A stretch of DNA of 37,851 nt from an uncultured Bacteroidales bacterium (lineage in GTDB: Bacteria > Bacteroidota > Bacteroidia > Bacteroidales > Bacteroidaceae), in assembly GCA_902768605.1 (NCBI GenBank), contig CACXLY010000045.1, forward strand, positions 1-37,851. The letters run 5' to 3'. Made by a program: the position numbers and the translations under genes. The notes under the pieces were generated by a model. The model did not search any database. It had not been told where the DNA came from and saw only the letters and a list, made by a program, of their open reading frames with translations. Below, piece by piece: positions 24,211 to 32,776 of this stretch (position 1 is the first letter of the stretch; each line of letters starts with the position of its first letter).

Positions 24211-25152
24211 ATGGAAAAGAATTCAAAAATATACGTAGCAGGCCATAAAGGCATGGTCGGCTCTGCGATTGTCAGGGAGCTCCAGCGGCAGGGCTACACG
24301 AACATTATCACAAGAACCCACAAGGAGCTTGACTTGACCAGGCAAGAAGCTGTCGAGCAGTTCTTTGCCGAAGAGAAACCCGAATACGTCTTTCTGGCAG
24401 CAGCCAAGGTGGGCGGCATCGTTGCCAACCAGTCGGCACTTGCTGACTTCATGTACGACAACATGATACTCGAGATGAACGTCATCCATGCCGCCTGGCA
24501 GAACGGATGCAAGAAGCTCGAGTTCCTCGGCAGCTCATGCATCTATCCTCGCATGGCGCCGCAGCCGATGCCCGAGAGCTGCCTGCTTACAGGAGAACTG
24601 GAGAAGACAAACGAAGCCTATGCGCTCGCCAAGATAAGCGGCTTGAAGTACTGCGAGTTCCTGAACCGCCAGTACGGCACGGACTATATCTCCGTGATGC
24701 CCACGAACCTCTACGGCCCCAACGACAACTACCATCCCGAGCACAGCCACGTGCTGCCGGCCCTCATCCGTCGTTTCCATGAAGCAAAGGAAGCAGGACT
24801 GGAGAGCGTGACCTGTTGGGGCGACGGCAGTCCGCTCCGCGAGTTCCTCTATGTCGATGACCTTGCCAACCTCTGCGTGTTCCTCATGAACAACTACAGC
24901 GGCAACGAAACCGTCAACGCCGGCACAGGCAAAGAGCTCACCATCAAGGCTCTCACAGAGCTCGTCGCAAAGGTGGTGGGCTACAAAGGCAAGATAGAAT
25001 GGGACACCACAAGGCCGAATGGCACGCCCCGCAAACTCCTTGACGTAAGCAAGGCCGCAGCACTCGGCTGGACCTACAAAACAGAATTGGAGGACGGCAT
25101 CCGCCTGAGCTATGAAGACTTCCTTCATAACCCAATGAGAGCAGAAAGATAA
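24211..25152 (+). CDS. fcl: GDP-L-fucose synthase
   Basis: Epimerase-reductase that turns GDP-4-keto-6-deoxymannose into GDP-L-fucose with NADPH. The 313-residue SDR protein has [20 protein letters not shown] (dinucleotide site), [31 protein letters not shown], the catalytic [13 protein letters not shown] (YxxxK) and the family's [27 protein letters not shown]. It completes the manC-gmd-fcl pathway. GDP-fucose can feed capsule or O-antigen synthesis or protein O-fucosylation, as is known in Bacteroides. The start ATG lies after a repeat-bearing spacer. Confidence 0.96.
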   Translation: MEKNSKIYVAGHKGMVGSAIVRELQRQGYTNIITRTHKELDLTRQEAVEQFFAEEKPEYVFLAAAKVGGIVANQSALADFMYDNMILEMNVIHAAWQNGCKKLEFLGSSCIYPRMAPQPMPESCLLTGELEKTNEAYALAKISGLKYCEFLNRQYGTDYISVMPTNLYGPNDNYHPEHSHVLPALIRRFHEAKEAGLESVTCWGDGSPLREFLYVDDLANLCVFLMNNYSGNETVNAGTGKELTIKALTELVAKVVGYKGKIEWDTTRPNGTPRKLLDVSKAAALGWTYKTELEDGIRLSYEDFLHNPMRAER

Positions 25153-25175
25153 CTTCCCCTTTAACGTTGTTTATC

Positions 25176-25556
25176 TCACACAGAAATCACGGAAATCACG
25201 GAAAAGTTTTATCATCGCTCATTAGAATATTATCTCACACAGAAATCACGGAAAGCACAGAAAAGCTTCTTGCCATCGTTGACCTCACACGGAAATCACG
25301 GAAATCACAGAAATATTCTATGCTGGGCTTTTAGTCCCGCAGAAATAGCAGAAACTGTCCAATGGGTAATGGGAAAACTTTTCTGTGATTTCCGTGCTTT
25401 CTGTGTGAAATAATAATATTCTCTGCGAGGATAATCTTTTCTGTGCTTTCTGTGTGGAATATTGTTTTCTGCGAGGATAATCTTTTCTGTGCTTTCTGTG
25501 CTTTCTGTGTGAGATTATCAATAACAAGAGGTTTTCTGTGCTTTCTGTGTGAAATG
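25176..25556. repeat. 9-bp-unit repeat array in both orientations
   Basis: Three direct units (TCACACAGAAATCACGGAAA type) start at 25176, 25235 and 25285 (spacing 59 and 50), then four inverted units (TTTCTGTG..TTTCTGTGTGA) lie between 25378 and 25555. Within a unit the period is 9 bp (CACRGAAAT). Spacers between units resemble one another, for example ATCATCGCTCATTAGAAT. No gene is visible in this 680-bp gap up to 25835; reading frames here only translate the repeat. Confidence 0.75.
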
Positions 25557-25588
25557 GCATGTTTAATGTAAAATATCCTCACTTTTCC

Positions 25589-25619
25589 TTGCTTGTTATT
25601 GTAAAAAGCAGTACCTTTG
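25589..25619 (+). promoter_or_regulatory. Bacteroidota-type promoter of the first cassette
   Basis: TTG at 25589-25591 and TACCTTTG at 25612-25619, spaced by 20 bp. The leader to the ATG at 25836 is about 210 nt, long and AT-rich, and may carry post-transcriptional control. Confidence 0.65.
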
Positions 25620-25835
25620 CCCCGCAAACCTAAAAAGCCTGTTTAACTAACCTCTTTTTACCTAATTATCATTACCAGCAAAACCTAACCCCTTCAATCT
25701 TACTTTGCAAAGACATCAGTGATGTTCTTAGTCGTGACCTGCTGCATTACTATATACCTATATATAATAATATGGTGGCATGAAGAGTGTGCATATTAAT
25801 TAACTATTATATTAACTATCTTTTATTTAAAGACA

Positions 25836-27470
25836 ATGAAACAAAAAGTACTAAAAAATGCTTGGCTGCGTGTCTGCATGATTGCAGCCGTTATGACAAC
25901 TGCCTTCGTTGGCACTTCTCGGGCTGAGGATATTACAGCTTCTCCCACAAGTATTACAGCTACAAGTGGAGCATTGGACGATTTCGTCACTTATTCATCT
26001 ACAGAAAGTAGTGTGTCAAACAATACTATTAATCTTTCCCAAGGTTCTGCTACCTTTACTGTTGCTCTGACAGAGAATGCTATTAGTTGGGGTTCAAAGA
26101 TAAAGTCTGTAAAATTTGCGACCAATCGTCTGTCAGGTTACTATAAGGTAAATGGCGGCAGCGAACAATCAGTCAGCATTAGTGGTGGTATCTGCACGGT
26201 CTCTGGTTTAGTAGATTGCAATTCAATAGAATTTTATTTCAAACAATATACATCTACTATCTCATCTATTGAAGTTACTTACACCGCTCCCACTTTGCCT
26301 TACACATTAAATGTTACAGCAAACGAAGGGGAATGGGGAACGATAGAGTCTGTAGTTGGTAACATCATTACAGCAAAGCCAGCCGTGGGCTATCAGTTCG
26401 CTAATCCTGCTTATAGTGTAGAAGGAACAGCTACCGTGAGTCAGGATGGGAACAAATTCTATGTGACAGATGCAGCAAACGGTTCAACGGTGAATGTGAC
26501 CATTAACTTCGACCGTAGTTCAGTTTCTCCAGAATATATAGTTGATTTCGAAAGTGCTTTGAATACGTATGAAAGCTGGGAATTCGTCGGCGTTTCCCAG
26601 TCAAACTTAAATCGTCATGCTGGCGAAAATTGTGGCCAAACACACAATGGCTCTACAATCACAACTGCAACGAAAATCGCCAATCCTGGAACGCTTACTT
26701 TCTATGCAAGAGGTGGTGAAACTACTGCTGCGACTTGGACTGTTAATGTTTCTTCCGATGGTTCTAACTGGGGTGATGCTTTAGTAACAAAGACTATTAC
26801 AGGCTATACCTACGAAAAGGTTGAAGTCAGCCTGGGCAATTATTCTGATGTGTATGTCCGCATTTCTTGCAGCGCTAATAGTGGTAACTATGCCGCAATT
26901 GACGACATCGATTTGACGACACTCGCCTCTCTCATCAATGTTACCGTAACCTCTGTTGGTTATGCAACATTCTGCTGCGAAAAGGCTGTCGATTTCACAG
27001 ATTCTGGCATAGAGGCATATACTGCTACTCTCAAAGGTTTGAGTTTGACCCTTAATCCTATAACTGAGGTACCTGCTAATACTGGTGTTATTCTGGTAGC
27101 TGAGGGTGGCAAGACTGCTCAGGTTCCCGTTATTGAATCAGCAACAACAGCTGAGGGCAATTGTCTGACAGGTGTCAACGTTGAGACTACGCTTAATGAA
27201 GATGACTTAATTCTGAATGTGAAAGATGGTAAGCCTGGCTTCTACAGGGCTGCAACCCACACCACATTAAAAGCTCATCGCGCTTACATCTCACGTGATT
27301 ATTTCACAGAAGGAGTTAAGGACTTCATCTTTGATGGTGACAGTGCAACAGCAATTATGGCAGTAGAAGGTGCAGTTGAAGATGGTGCAATCTACAACCT
27401 CGCTGGTCAGCGTCTCCAGAAGATGCAGAAAGGCATCAACATCGTGAACGGTAAGAAGATCCTCTTCTAA
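25836..27470 (+). CDS. Secreted beta-rich surface protein, cassette 1
   Basis: A 544-residue protein with signal peptide (MKQKVLKNAWLRVCMIAAVM.., cleavage near TSRA-E). Residues about 35-150 are a Thr/Ser-rich beta domain repeated in the paralogue; about 150-220 a second beta domain; about 225-365 a jelly-roll-like domain (WTVNVSSDGSNW, YVRISCSANSG, IDDIDLT), similar to choice-of-anchor or MAM-like carbohydrate or protein-binding modules; about 370-500 another beta domain (VGYATFCCEKAVDFT). The tail IYNLAGQRLQKMQKGINIVN is the Prevotella-type C-terminal segment, possibly a type IX secretion or anchoring signal. No catalytic motif is seen. DNA is AT-richer than the core. It is followed 39 bp later by a 60-residue ORF. 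Confidence 0.8.
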   Translation: MKQKVLKNAWLRVCMIAAVMTTAFVGTSRAEDITASPTSITATSGALDDFVTYSSTESSVSNNTINLSQGSATFTVALTENAISWGSKIKSVKFATNRLSGYYKVNGGSEQSVSISGGICTVSGLVDCNSIEFYFKQYTSTISSIEVTYTAPTLPYTLNVTANEGEWGTIESVVGNIITAKPAVGYQFANPAYSVEGTATVSQDGNKFYVTDAANGSTVNVTINFDRSSVSPEYIVDFESALNTYESWEFVGVSQSNLNRHAGENCGQTHNGSTITTATKIANPGTLTFYARGGETTAATWTVNVSSDGSNWGDALVTKTITGYTYEKVEVSLGNYSDVYVRISCSANSGNYAAIDDIDLTTLASLINVTVTSVGYATFCCEKAVDFTDSGIEAYTATLKGLSLTLNPITEVPANTGVILVAEGGKTAQVPVIESATTAEGNCLTGVNVETTLNEDDLILNVKDGKPGFYRAATHTTLKAHRAYISRDYFTEGVKDFIFDGDSATAIMAVEGAVEDGAIYNLAGQRLQKMQKGINIVNGKKILF

Positions 27471-27509
27471 TTCATAATTCATAATTCACAATTCATAATT
27501 TGATTAACT

Positions 27510-27692
27510 ATGAAAAAGACATATATTATTCCCGAGACACTTGTGGTTGACCTGATGCCTAAAGTAGAATTCATGCAAAATATGTCAGCTAATCCAGGCG
27601 ATGATTCTGAAGGCGAAGGTCTTGTTAAAGGACATGTAGTCGACGACGACGCTTCTACTGGCAGCAAGAATGTTTGGGACGAAGAGTGGTAA
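27510..27692 (+). CDS. 60-aa acidic small protein of the MKKTYIIPETLVV type, cassette 1
   Basis: Starts MKKTYIIPETLVVDLMPKVE and ends GSKNVWDEEW. The conserved ends and the Gly/Asp/Glu-rich variable centre (MSANPGDDSEGEGLVKGHVV) are shared with the ORF at 30291, which has the same length. There is no typical signal peptide, although the start is mildly hydrophobic. Bacteroidales genomes hold many similar short 'MKKxYxxPxTxVV' proteins. The layout (conserved leader-like start, variable core, conserved end) is reminiscent of precursor peptides, but no maturation enzyme lies nearby. It is probably co-transcribed with the large secreted gene. Confidence 0.7.
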   Translation: MKKTYIIPETLVVDLMPKVEFMQNMSANPGDDSEGEGLVKGHVVDDDASTGSKNVWDEEW

Positions 27693-27750
27693 TCCCCATT
27701 TACAATTTAGCCATTTACTATTTACAATTTAGTTCTTGGCTATAAAATAG

Positions 27751-27788
27751 AAAGCACGCTTGGCAGCAATGCCGGGCGTGTTTTTTTA
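27751..27788 (+). terminator. Rho-independent terminator of cassette 1
   Basis: CACGCTTGGC pairs with GCCGGGCGTG (two G-U pairs, 6-nt loop) followed by TTTTTTTA. Nearly the same terminator ends cassette 2, and a third stands alone at 31233. Confidence 0.85.
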
Positions 27789-27790
27789 TG

Positions 27791-28265
27791 TCACACGGAA
27801 ATCACGGAAATCACAGAAATAGTTCTGCCATCGCTCATAGAAAGATTATGTCACACAGAAACCACGGAAAGCACGGAAAAGTTTTATCATCGCTCATTAG
27901 AATGTTATCTCACACGGAAATCACGGAAAGCACGGAAATAATAAAAGTTTAGAGTTTAGAGTCAGAATTTCACACGGAAATCACGGAAATCACAGAAATA
28001 GTTCTGCCATCGCTCATTGAAAGATTATGTCACACAGAAACCACGGAAAGCACGGAAATAATAAAAGTTTAGAGTTTAGAGTCAGAATTTCACACGGAAA
28101 TCACGGAAATCACAGAAATGTTTTTGCCATTGCTCATTAATAAGGCGCCTTTCTGTGTGAGATAAACTGTGGCAAAGGATATTTCTGTGCTTTCCGTGCT
28201 TTCTGTGTGAGATTATAAAGATAAGGCGCCTTTCTGTGTGAGAGAACTTTGTGCTTTCTGTGTGC
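27791..28265. repeat. 60-bp-period array of the 9-bp-unit repeat, six direct and three inverted units
   Basis: Direct units begin at 27791, 27851, 27910, 27970, 28030 and 28090, so the spacing is 60, 59, 60, 60 and 60 bp. Each unit is about 30 bp of TCACACRGAAAYCACGGAAA type plus a spacer of about 30 bp. Spacers fall into a few classes that recur (AGTTCTGCCATCGCTCAT, and AAAAGTTTAGAGTTTAGAGT), with a 120-bp higher-order repeat. Inverted units follow from 28148 to 28262. No gene lies between 27693 and 28571 other than this. Confidence 0.8.
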
Positions 28266-28392
28266 AACCATCTTATCTCTAAACTTGGTATTTCGTTAGG
28301 CATTTTACGAATTACACTTGATTTATGTCAAGAAATGAGGGTGTATGTATGAAAATATTGTATAAATAAGTAGATATGATTGTATAATGGCG

Positions 28393-28400
28393 TACCTTTG
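28393..28400 (+). promoter_or_regulatory. -7 promoter element of the second cassette
   Basis: TACCTTTG, as in cassette 1 and manC. I could not place a well-spaced TTG -33 box. The leader to the ATG at 28572 would be about 165 nt. Confidence 0.5.
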
Positions 28401-28571
28401 CAAACGGATTGTGTTAGATAGAAGAAAAGACACTATATAATATAATAATGTATAGAGGGACGTAAGTCATGAGGAAAAAGGGATAAAGAGGAGCACCAGA
28501 CTCCTTAAGGTTCCTGCAAAATATAGACATTAAACAATTAACAATATTTACTATCTTTAAATTATTCTATT

Positions 28572-30251
28572 ATGAAAAAGAAGGTATTTAAGAATGTATG
28601 GCTACGCGTCGCTATGATAGTAGCCGTGGTAACAACCGCTTTTGCCGGTACTGCTTGGGCAGAGATTCATCCTATTGATATTGAGATTGAAGGTTTCACT
28701 GCAACTAGTGGAACAATTGATGGAGACATCTCTTATTCAACAACAAACGGGTCATGTAATGCTGATGGTGTGCTTACTGCCAAAGCTCTTACATTGACGG
28801 CCTCTAACGGAGCGAAGATTAATGCTGTTACGTTCCGTTATGCAGGTTCGTATATTACAGTTAAATGGACAGCTACCAATACAAATGGAAGTGGCACTTT
28901 TGCCGCCAACCTTTATGGTTCTCCCGCACAGCAAGATCCCGTACTTACAGGATTAAGTTGTGATAAGTTAGTCTTTGAAAATCAAAATGGGGGTAATTTT
29001 ATTATTGATTACATTAAAGTTACTTACACCCCTGGAACTCCTGCTTATGCGATTACTGCCCTCCCAAGCGATGAGTCTAAGGGTACGGTGGAACTTGATG
29101 GTAACGTCATTATTGCCACACCTAATCATGGCTATGGCGTTGATGAGAATAACCCCTACACGATTACAGCAGGTGAAGCTACAGTGACAACTTATCATAA
29201 TAACGAATTTGACGTTGTGCCCACTTCGGATTGCACCATTGTCATCAACTTTGTTGCTCATGCAGCGGACAGCAAAGTCAACTTTGAGCATGCTTTGGAC
29301 AGTTATACTGATTGGGAAAACGGCGAAACAATTATCCGTAGTCAAAGGTATCAAGGTGAAAATGCTCACGGAGGCAAAGGATACTTTGGCATAACCAATG
29401 CTAACACAGCATGGATGAAAACCGTAAACAAAATTGAGTATCCCGGAACCTTCACTTGTTATGTACGCAGAACACAATATCAGTCTTCTCTTACGTGGAA
29501 AATACAGGTGTCCTCAGACGGCTCTAATTGGACTGATGTAGCGACATATACTCCTGCTGGCACTGCCGCAACAAGTTGGGAGGAGTTTTCTGCTGACCTT
29601 TCTCTGCATACCGAAGTTTATGTCCGCCTTTATTATACAGGAAATGGTAAAAATGGTGCTATTGACGACATCGATTTGACTGAGACAACCGCAACAGTTC
29701 CTGTTTCTGTTGCTGATTATGGCTATTCAACATTCTGCTGCCACAGAGCTCTCGACTTTACGAACTCTTCCATAACGGCATATTATGTTACTACAAATGG
29801 AAATAAGTTGACCTACAATCAGATTACTAAGGTTCCTGCCGATACTGGTGTCCTCCTTTATAAGGCTGGTGGTGTTACCGATGAAGAAGTTCCTGCTCTC
29901 ATTGGCAATCCCGATGGTGTACCTGGTAATGTCCTTGTTCCTGGTAGCGACGAGACTGTAATAACTTGGACACCAGACGACAAGAAGTACATTCTTTATA
30001 ACCATCCCACCAAGGGCGTTGGCTTCTTCGGTGCTAACAATAGCCCTGTACCATCAAACCGTGCTTATCTCTATCCTAGCATTGCTGGAAATGTGAAGAG
30101 CTTCATTATTGACCTTGAAGATGATGCAACAGGCATCAATACAATTAAAAATGAAAGCGAAGATGGTGCTATCTACAATGTAGCTGGTCAGCGCATGAGC
30201 AAGATGCAGAAGGGCATCAACATCGTGAACGGCAAAAAGATCCTCTTCTAA
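28572..30251 (+). CDS. Secreted beta-rich surface protein, cassette 2
   Basis: A 559-residue paralogue of the protein at 25836. The signal peptide (MKKKVFKNVWLRVAMIVAVV.., cleavage near TAWA-E) is close to that of cassette 1, the jelly-roll-like domain repeats WKIQVSSDGSNW, VYVRLYYTGNG and AIDDIDLTE, and the C-terminal IYNVAGQRMSKMQKGINIVN is almost identical. The N-terminal 200 residues are more diverged. No enzyme motif is seen; a binding or adhesion role is plausible only by fold type. It is AT-richer than the core. The following spacer, small ORF and terminator are near-copies of those of cassette 1, so the cassettes arose by duplication. Confidence 0.8.
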   Translation: MKKKVFKNVWLRVAMIVAVVTTAFAGTAWAEIHPIDIEIEGFTATSGTIDGDISYSTTNGSCNADGVLTAKALTLTASNGAKINAVTFRYAGSYITVKWTATNTNGSGTFAANLYGSPAQQDPVLTGLSCDKLVFENQNGGNFIIDYIKVTYTPGTPAYAITALPSDESKGTVELDGNVIIATPNHGYGVDENNPYTITAGEATVTTYHNNEFDVVPTSDCTIVINFVAHAADSKVNFEHALDSYTDWENGETIIRSQRYQGENAHGGKGYFGITNANTAWMKTVNKIEYPGTFTCYVRRTQYQSSLTWKIQVSSDGSNWTDVATYTPAGTAATSWEEFSADLSLHTEVYVRLYYTGNGKNGAIDDIDLTETTATVPVSVADYGYSTFCCHRALDFTNSSITAYYVTTNGNKLTYNQITKVPADTGVLLYKAGGVTDEEVPALIGNPDGVPGNVLVPGSDETVITWTPDDKKYILYNHPTKGVGFFGANNSPVPSNRAYLYPSIAGNVKSFIIDLEDDATGINTIKNESEDGAIYNVAGQRMSKMQKGINIVNGKKILF

Positions 30252-30290
30252 TTCATAATTCATAATTCACAATTCATAATTTGAGTAACT

Positions 30291-30473
30291 ATGAAAAAGA
30301 CATATATTATTCCCGAGACACTGGTTGTATTGCTTAATACTAAGACATGCATTCTTATAGGTTCAGACCCAGATGATGAGCTTGTACCAGGTGGACAGAC
30401 AGCAGGAACAAAGGAATATGCTGGCGACGATAATTCCGCTGGTAGCAAGAACGTTTGGGACGAAGAATGGTAA
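30291..30473 (+). CDS. 60-aa acidic small protein of the MKKTYIIPETLVV type, cassette 2
   Basis: Same length and same ends as the ORF at 27510 (MKKTYIIPETLVV at the start, GSKNVWDEEW at the end), with a different acidic middle (GSDPDDELVPGGQTAG). The 39-bp spacer before it is almost the same as in cassette 1. Ends conserved at protein level while the centre differs argues for selection on the peptide. Function unknown. Confidence 0.7.
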   Translation: MKKTYIIPETLVVLLNTKTCILIGSDPDDELVPGGQTAGTKEYAGDDNSAGSKNVWDEEW

Positions 30474-30530
30474 CCCCATTTACAATTTAGCCATTTACCA
30501 TTTACAATGTAGTTCTTGGCTATAAAATAG

Positions 30531-30567
30531 AAAGCACGCTTGGCCGAAAGGCTGGGCGTGTTTTTTA
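30531..30567 (+). terminator. Rho-independent terminator of cassette 2
   Basis: CACGCTTGGCC, GAAA tetraloop, GGCTGGGCGTG with G-U pairs, then TTTTTTA. It is homologous to the one at 27751, but the loop and compensating stem bases differ, so the structure is kept. Confidence 0.85.
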
Positions 30568-30573
30568 TATGTC

Positions 30574-31205
30574 ACACGGAAATCACGGAAAGAGTTTAGA
30601 GTTTAGAGTTGAGTGTTTAGAGTCAGTTCTGTAGTTGATAGTTTTTAAGTATTTTGATACACGGAAAGAGTATAGTGTTTAGAGTTCTTGGATGCTCTAG
30701 CACCAAGGCGCGATTGTAGTCGCGGAGTAGTGTTTAGAGTCAGTACTGAAGTTTATAGTTTAAGAGTATTTCTGTGGTTTCTGTGGTTTCTGTTTGACAT
30801 AAAAAGCATTTTTGATAGTTTTTAAGTTTTTTCACACGGAAATCACAGAAATCACAGAAAAAGTTCTGCCATCGTTCATTGAAAGATTATGTCACACAGA
30901 AATCACGGAAAGCACGGAAATAATAAAAGTTTAGAGTTTAGAGTCAGAATTTCACACGGAAATCACGGAAATCACAGAAATGTTTTTGCCATTGCTCATT
31001 AACGCAACACATAGAATATTTCTGTGGTTTCCGTGATTTCTGTGTGACATATTGTTTTCTGCGAGGATAATCTTTTCTGTGTTTTCCGTGCTTTCTGTGT
31101 GAGATAAACGATAACAAGAGGCTTTCCGTGTGAGATTAACTATGTCATAGAATCTTTTTAAGTATTTAGTCACACAGAAATCACGGAAATCACGGAAAAA
31201 GCTTT
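30574..31205. repeat. 9-bp-unit repeat array, second cassette, with 60-bp spacing
   Basis: A partial unit lies at 30572-30592. Direct units start at 30832, 30892 and 30952 (60 bp apart), inverted units lie at about 30771-30799, 31018-31050, 31075-31105 and 31122-31137, and another direct unit is near 31170. Spacers with AGTTTAGAGT and GCCATCGTTCATTGAAAG recur from the array at 27791. GTTTAGAGT also forms its own short tandem runs at 30592-30760. No gene is seen in 30474-31337 besides these repeats and a terminator. Confidence 0.75.
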
Positions 31206-31232
31206 ATCTTCGTTCATTGAAATATTATGTGT

Positions 31233-31269
31233 AAGCACGCTTGGTCGCAAGGTCGGGCGTGCTTTTTTT
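31233..31269 (+). terminator. Orphan copy of the cassette terminator
   Basis: AAGCACGCTTGG ... TCGGGCGTGCTT followed by a T8 run. It is of the same type as the terminators at 27751 and 30531 but has no cassette gene before it, only the repeat array. Confidence 0.8.
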
Positions 31270-31278
31270 TCTTTTCTC

Positions 31279-31309
31279 TTGCAGGATTTCGCAAAAAGTA
31301 TTACTTTTG
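31279..31309 (+). promoter_or_regulatory. Bacteroidota-type promoter of the small protein/PIN pair
   Basis: TTG at 31279-31281 and TACTTTTG at 31302-31309 are spaced by 20 bp, 28 bp upstream of the ATG at 31338. Confidence 0.7.
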
Positions 31310-31337
31310 CATCGTAAACGACATAATTACGTGGATT

Positions 31338-31499
31338 ATGGAAGAAATAAAGTTTAAAAACAGAAGAGAACAGGCTGATTACTACGCCAAGTTGAGAGGT
31401 TGGGGTCCGCTGACAGAGGAAGAGAAAGTTCTCCTCGACGATGCCGTAAGACTGGTGACTAACCTTGACTCAAAGCCACGGTATGCGTTACCTAATTGA
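31338..31499 (+). CDS. Putative antitoxin-like small protein (53 aa)
   Basis: A 53-residue charged protein (MEEIKFKNRREQADYYAKLR ... LLDDAVRLVTNLDSKPRYALPN). It overlaps the PIN-domain gene by 17 bp and has its own promoter, the layout of a type II antitoxin before its toxin. I do not recognise a DNA-binding fold and cannot name its family; the antitoxin role is inferred from position. Confidence 0.6.
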   Translation: MEEIKFKNRREQADYYAKLRGWGPLTEEEKVLLDDAVRLVTNLDSKPRYALPN

Positions 31500-31899
31500 C
31501 ACGCACATCTTCATCTGGTTTGCCAAGGAGCCAGAGAAATTGTCACGAGATGTAAAAGCCATTCTTGACGACTACGACAATCAGATTTACTTAAGCGCCG
31601 AGTCGCTAAGAGAGTTTGTGTTACTTTGGAACTCTAAGCCAGTAATCCGACGATGGTGGAAATCTCCGATGGATATGATACGCTCAGTGGAAAATGATTA
31701 CAGATTTGAAATTCTTTACCTCCACAAAGAACATTACGAGCGTTATGCTCGCCTTGTAATCAACGAGGCGCAGGAACATTATGACCCCAGTGACCACATG
31801 ATAATATCGCACGCCATCTGCAACGGGATACCTCTTATCAGCGATGACAACAAGTTCCCCTTCTACCGAGGACAGCGGTTGGAGTTGATAGAAAATTAA
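31483..31899 (+). CDS. PIN-domain protein (VapC-like ribonuclease toxin)
   Basis: A 138-residue PIN-fold protein. MRYLIDTHIFIWF carries the first conserved Asp and 'DTH' motif of PIN toxins, residues SAESLREFVLLW carry the central Glu, and DPSDHMIISHAICNGIPLISDD the two C-terminal acidic positions. This set binds Mg2+ in RNases. The start at ATG 31483 fits the family; an upstream ATG at 31465 would add six residues. Overlap with the 53-residue gene makes a type II toxin-antitoxin pair the best reading. Confidence 0.85.
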   Translation: MRYLIDTHIFIWFAKEPEKLSRDVKAILDDYDNQIYLSAESLREFVLLWNSKPVIRRWWKSPMDMIRSVENDYRFEILYLHKEHYERYARLVINEAQEHYDPSDHMIISHAICNGIPLISDDNKFPFYRGQRLELIEN

Positions 31900-31982
31900 A
31901 AGACTGAAGTTTCTGAAGTAGTAACTACTTAACAACAAAAATATTGAGAACATCTGAATCTTGAATTAAAGATAATGCTACT

Positions 31983-32456
31983 ATGAGAAAGACATTGTTT
32001 GCGCTTGCTGTCGTCATTGTGGCTGTTATGAGTGCGGGGTTGGTGAGTTGTGCGGATGCTGAGAAGGGCGAGTCGTGGTCTGATTGGGAGCTTCGCAACT
32101 CTATCAATGGATTTGGATGGCATGTGGATATGCTGAAGGATGCTAACGGAAATTGGGTGAGGTGGGAAAACTCACTTACGCTTTATTTCGAAGTGAAGTT
32201 CAGCGCCAGTAACCATAACTTCTCGTCGCGTAAGTTCCACTATAATAAAGATGGTGTTAGCGATGAGGCGACAAAGGAGGAATACAGTTCTGATAAGACT
32301 GCCTACACCATCAAGGAAGCTAAAATCATAGAGGGCACCGTCAATGGCGAGCCTTATTTCCGCATCACGCTCAGCAAAAAGCCTTCCTCGTCGATGGAAG
32401 GCTCGCTCTATTTCTATAGAGAGGATAAGACCTATGAGGTCATTATGACTCGATAA
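31983..32456 (+). CDS. Lipoprotein of unknown function
   Basis: A 157-residue protein whose N-terminus MRKTLFALAVVIVAVMSAGL leads into a lipobox LVSC, so the mature protein begins with acylated Cys24. The rest is polar with Trp-rich motifs (SWSDWELRNSINGFGWHVDM) and beta-strand patterns, such as the final SLYFYREDKTYEVIMT. It is flanked by the PIN pair and a 212-bp inverted-repeat element. No family recognised. Confidence 0.75.
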   Translation: MRKTLFALAVVIVAVMSAGLVSCADAEKGESWSDWELRNSINGFGWHVDMLKDANGNWVRWENSLTLYFEVKFSASNHNFSSRKFHYNKDGVSDEATKEEYSSDKTAYTIKEAKIIEGTVNGEPYFRITLSKKPSSSMEGSLYFYREDKTYEVIMTR

Positions 32457-32513
32457 AAAAGCATTGTCATGATATTAGCGTAGTATGTGGGGCTTGCAAA
32501 AGTCTCGAAGAGA

Positions 32514-32725
32514 CGACAGACTACAGACGGGGGTGAACTCCGCTTGCGCTTGAGCGAAGCGATGAACCCCCGGTAATGGTGCGATGAAAGGGAAAGTCCT
32601 GAAAGGACGGCAGAACCCTAAAGCAAGTTGTAATTAAACCATATACATATTCTTTCGCCCCTTTAGGGCTTATTATTGTTAGGCTATCTTGTCCCGGGGG
32701 TGTCACCCCCGTCTGTGTTCTGTCG
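32514..32725. repeat. 212-bp element with 23-bp terminal inverted repeats
   Basis: Left end 32514-32536 (CGACAGACTACAGACGGGGG..) and right end 32703-32725 are inverted copies with two mismatches. The interior has secondary hairpins (CCCCTTTAGGGGC-like near 32667, GAAAGTCCTGAAAGGAC near 32592). It has no coding capacity and looks like a MITE or a repeated structured element between the lipoprotein and the B12 riboswitch. Confidence 0.65.
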
Positions 32726-32776
32726 CACCTCTGGTGCTTTTTCCCGGACAGTAATAGAAAAAACTTTTGTTTTCCT

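Noticed and set aside
25318..25627. Minus-strand frames over the repeat arrays (also 28082-28303 and 30952-31173)
   Set aside because: They translate the repeat into SHRKHRKHRK or HTESTENTEK runs and have no independent coding signal.
27510..27692. A confident RiPP precursor call for the small cassette proteins
   Set aside because: The pattern of constant ends and variable core is suggestive, but no leader-binding or maturation enzyme is encoded in the window.
27791..28149. A CRISPR array call for the 60-bp-period repeats
   Set aside because: The repeat is a 9-bp tandem unit that varies from copy to copy, spacers recur in a few classes, both orientations are mixed, and no cas gene is seen.
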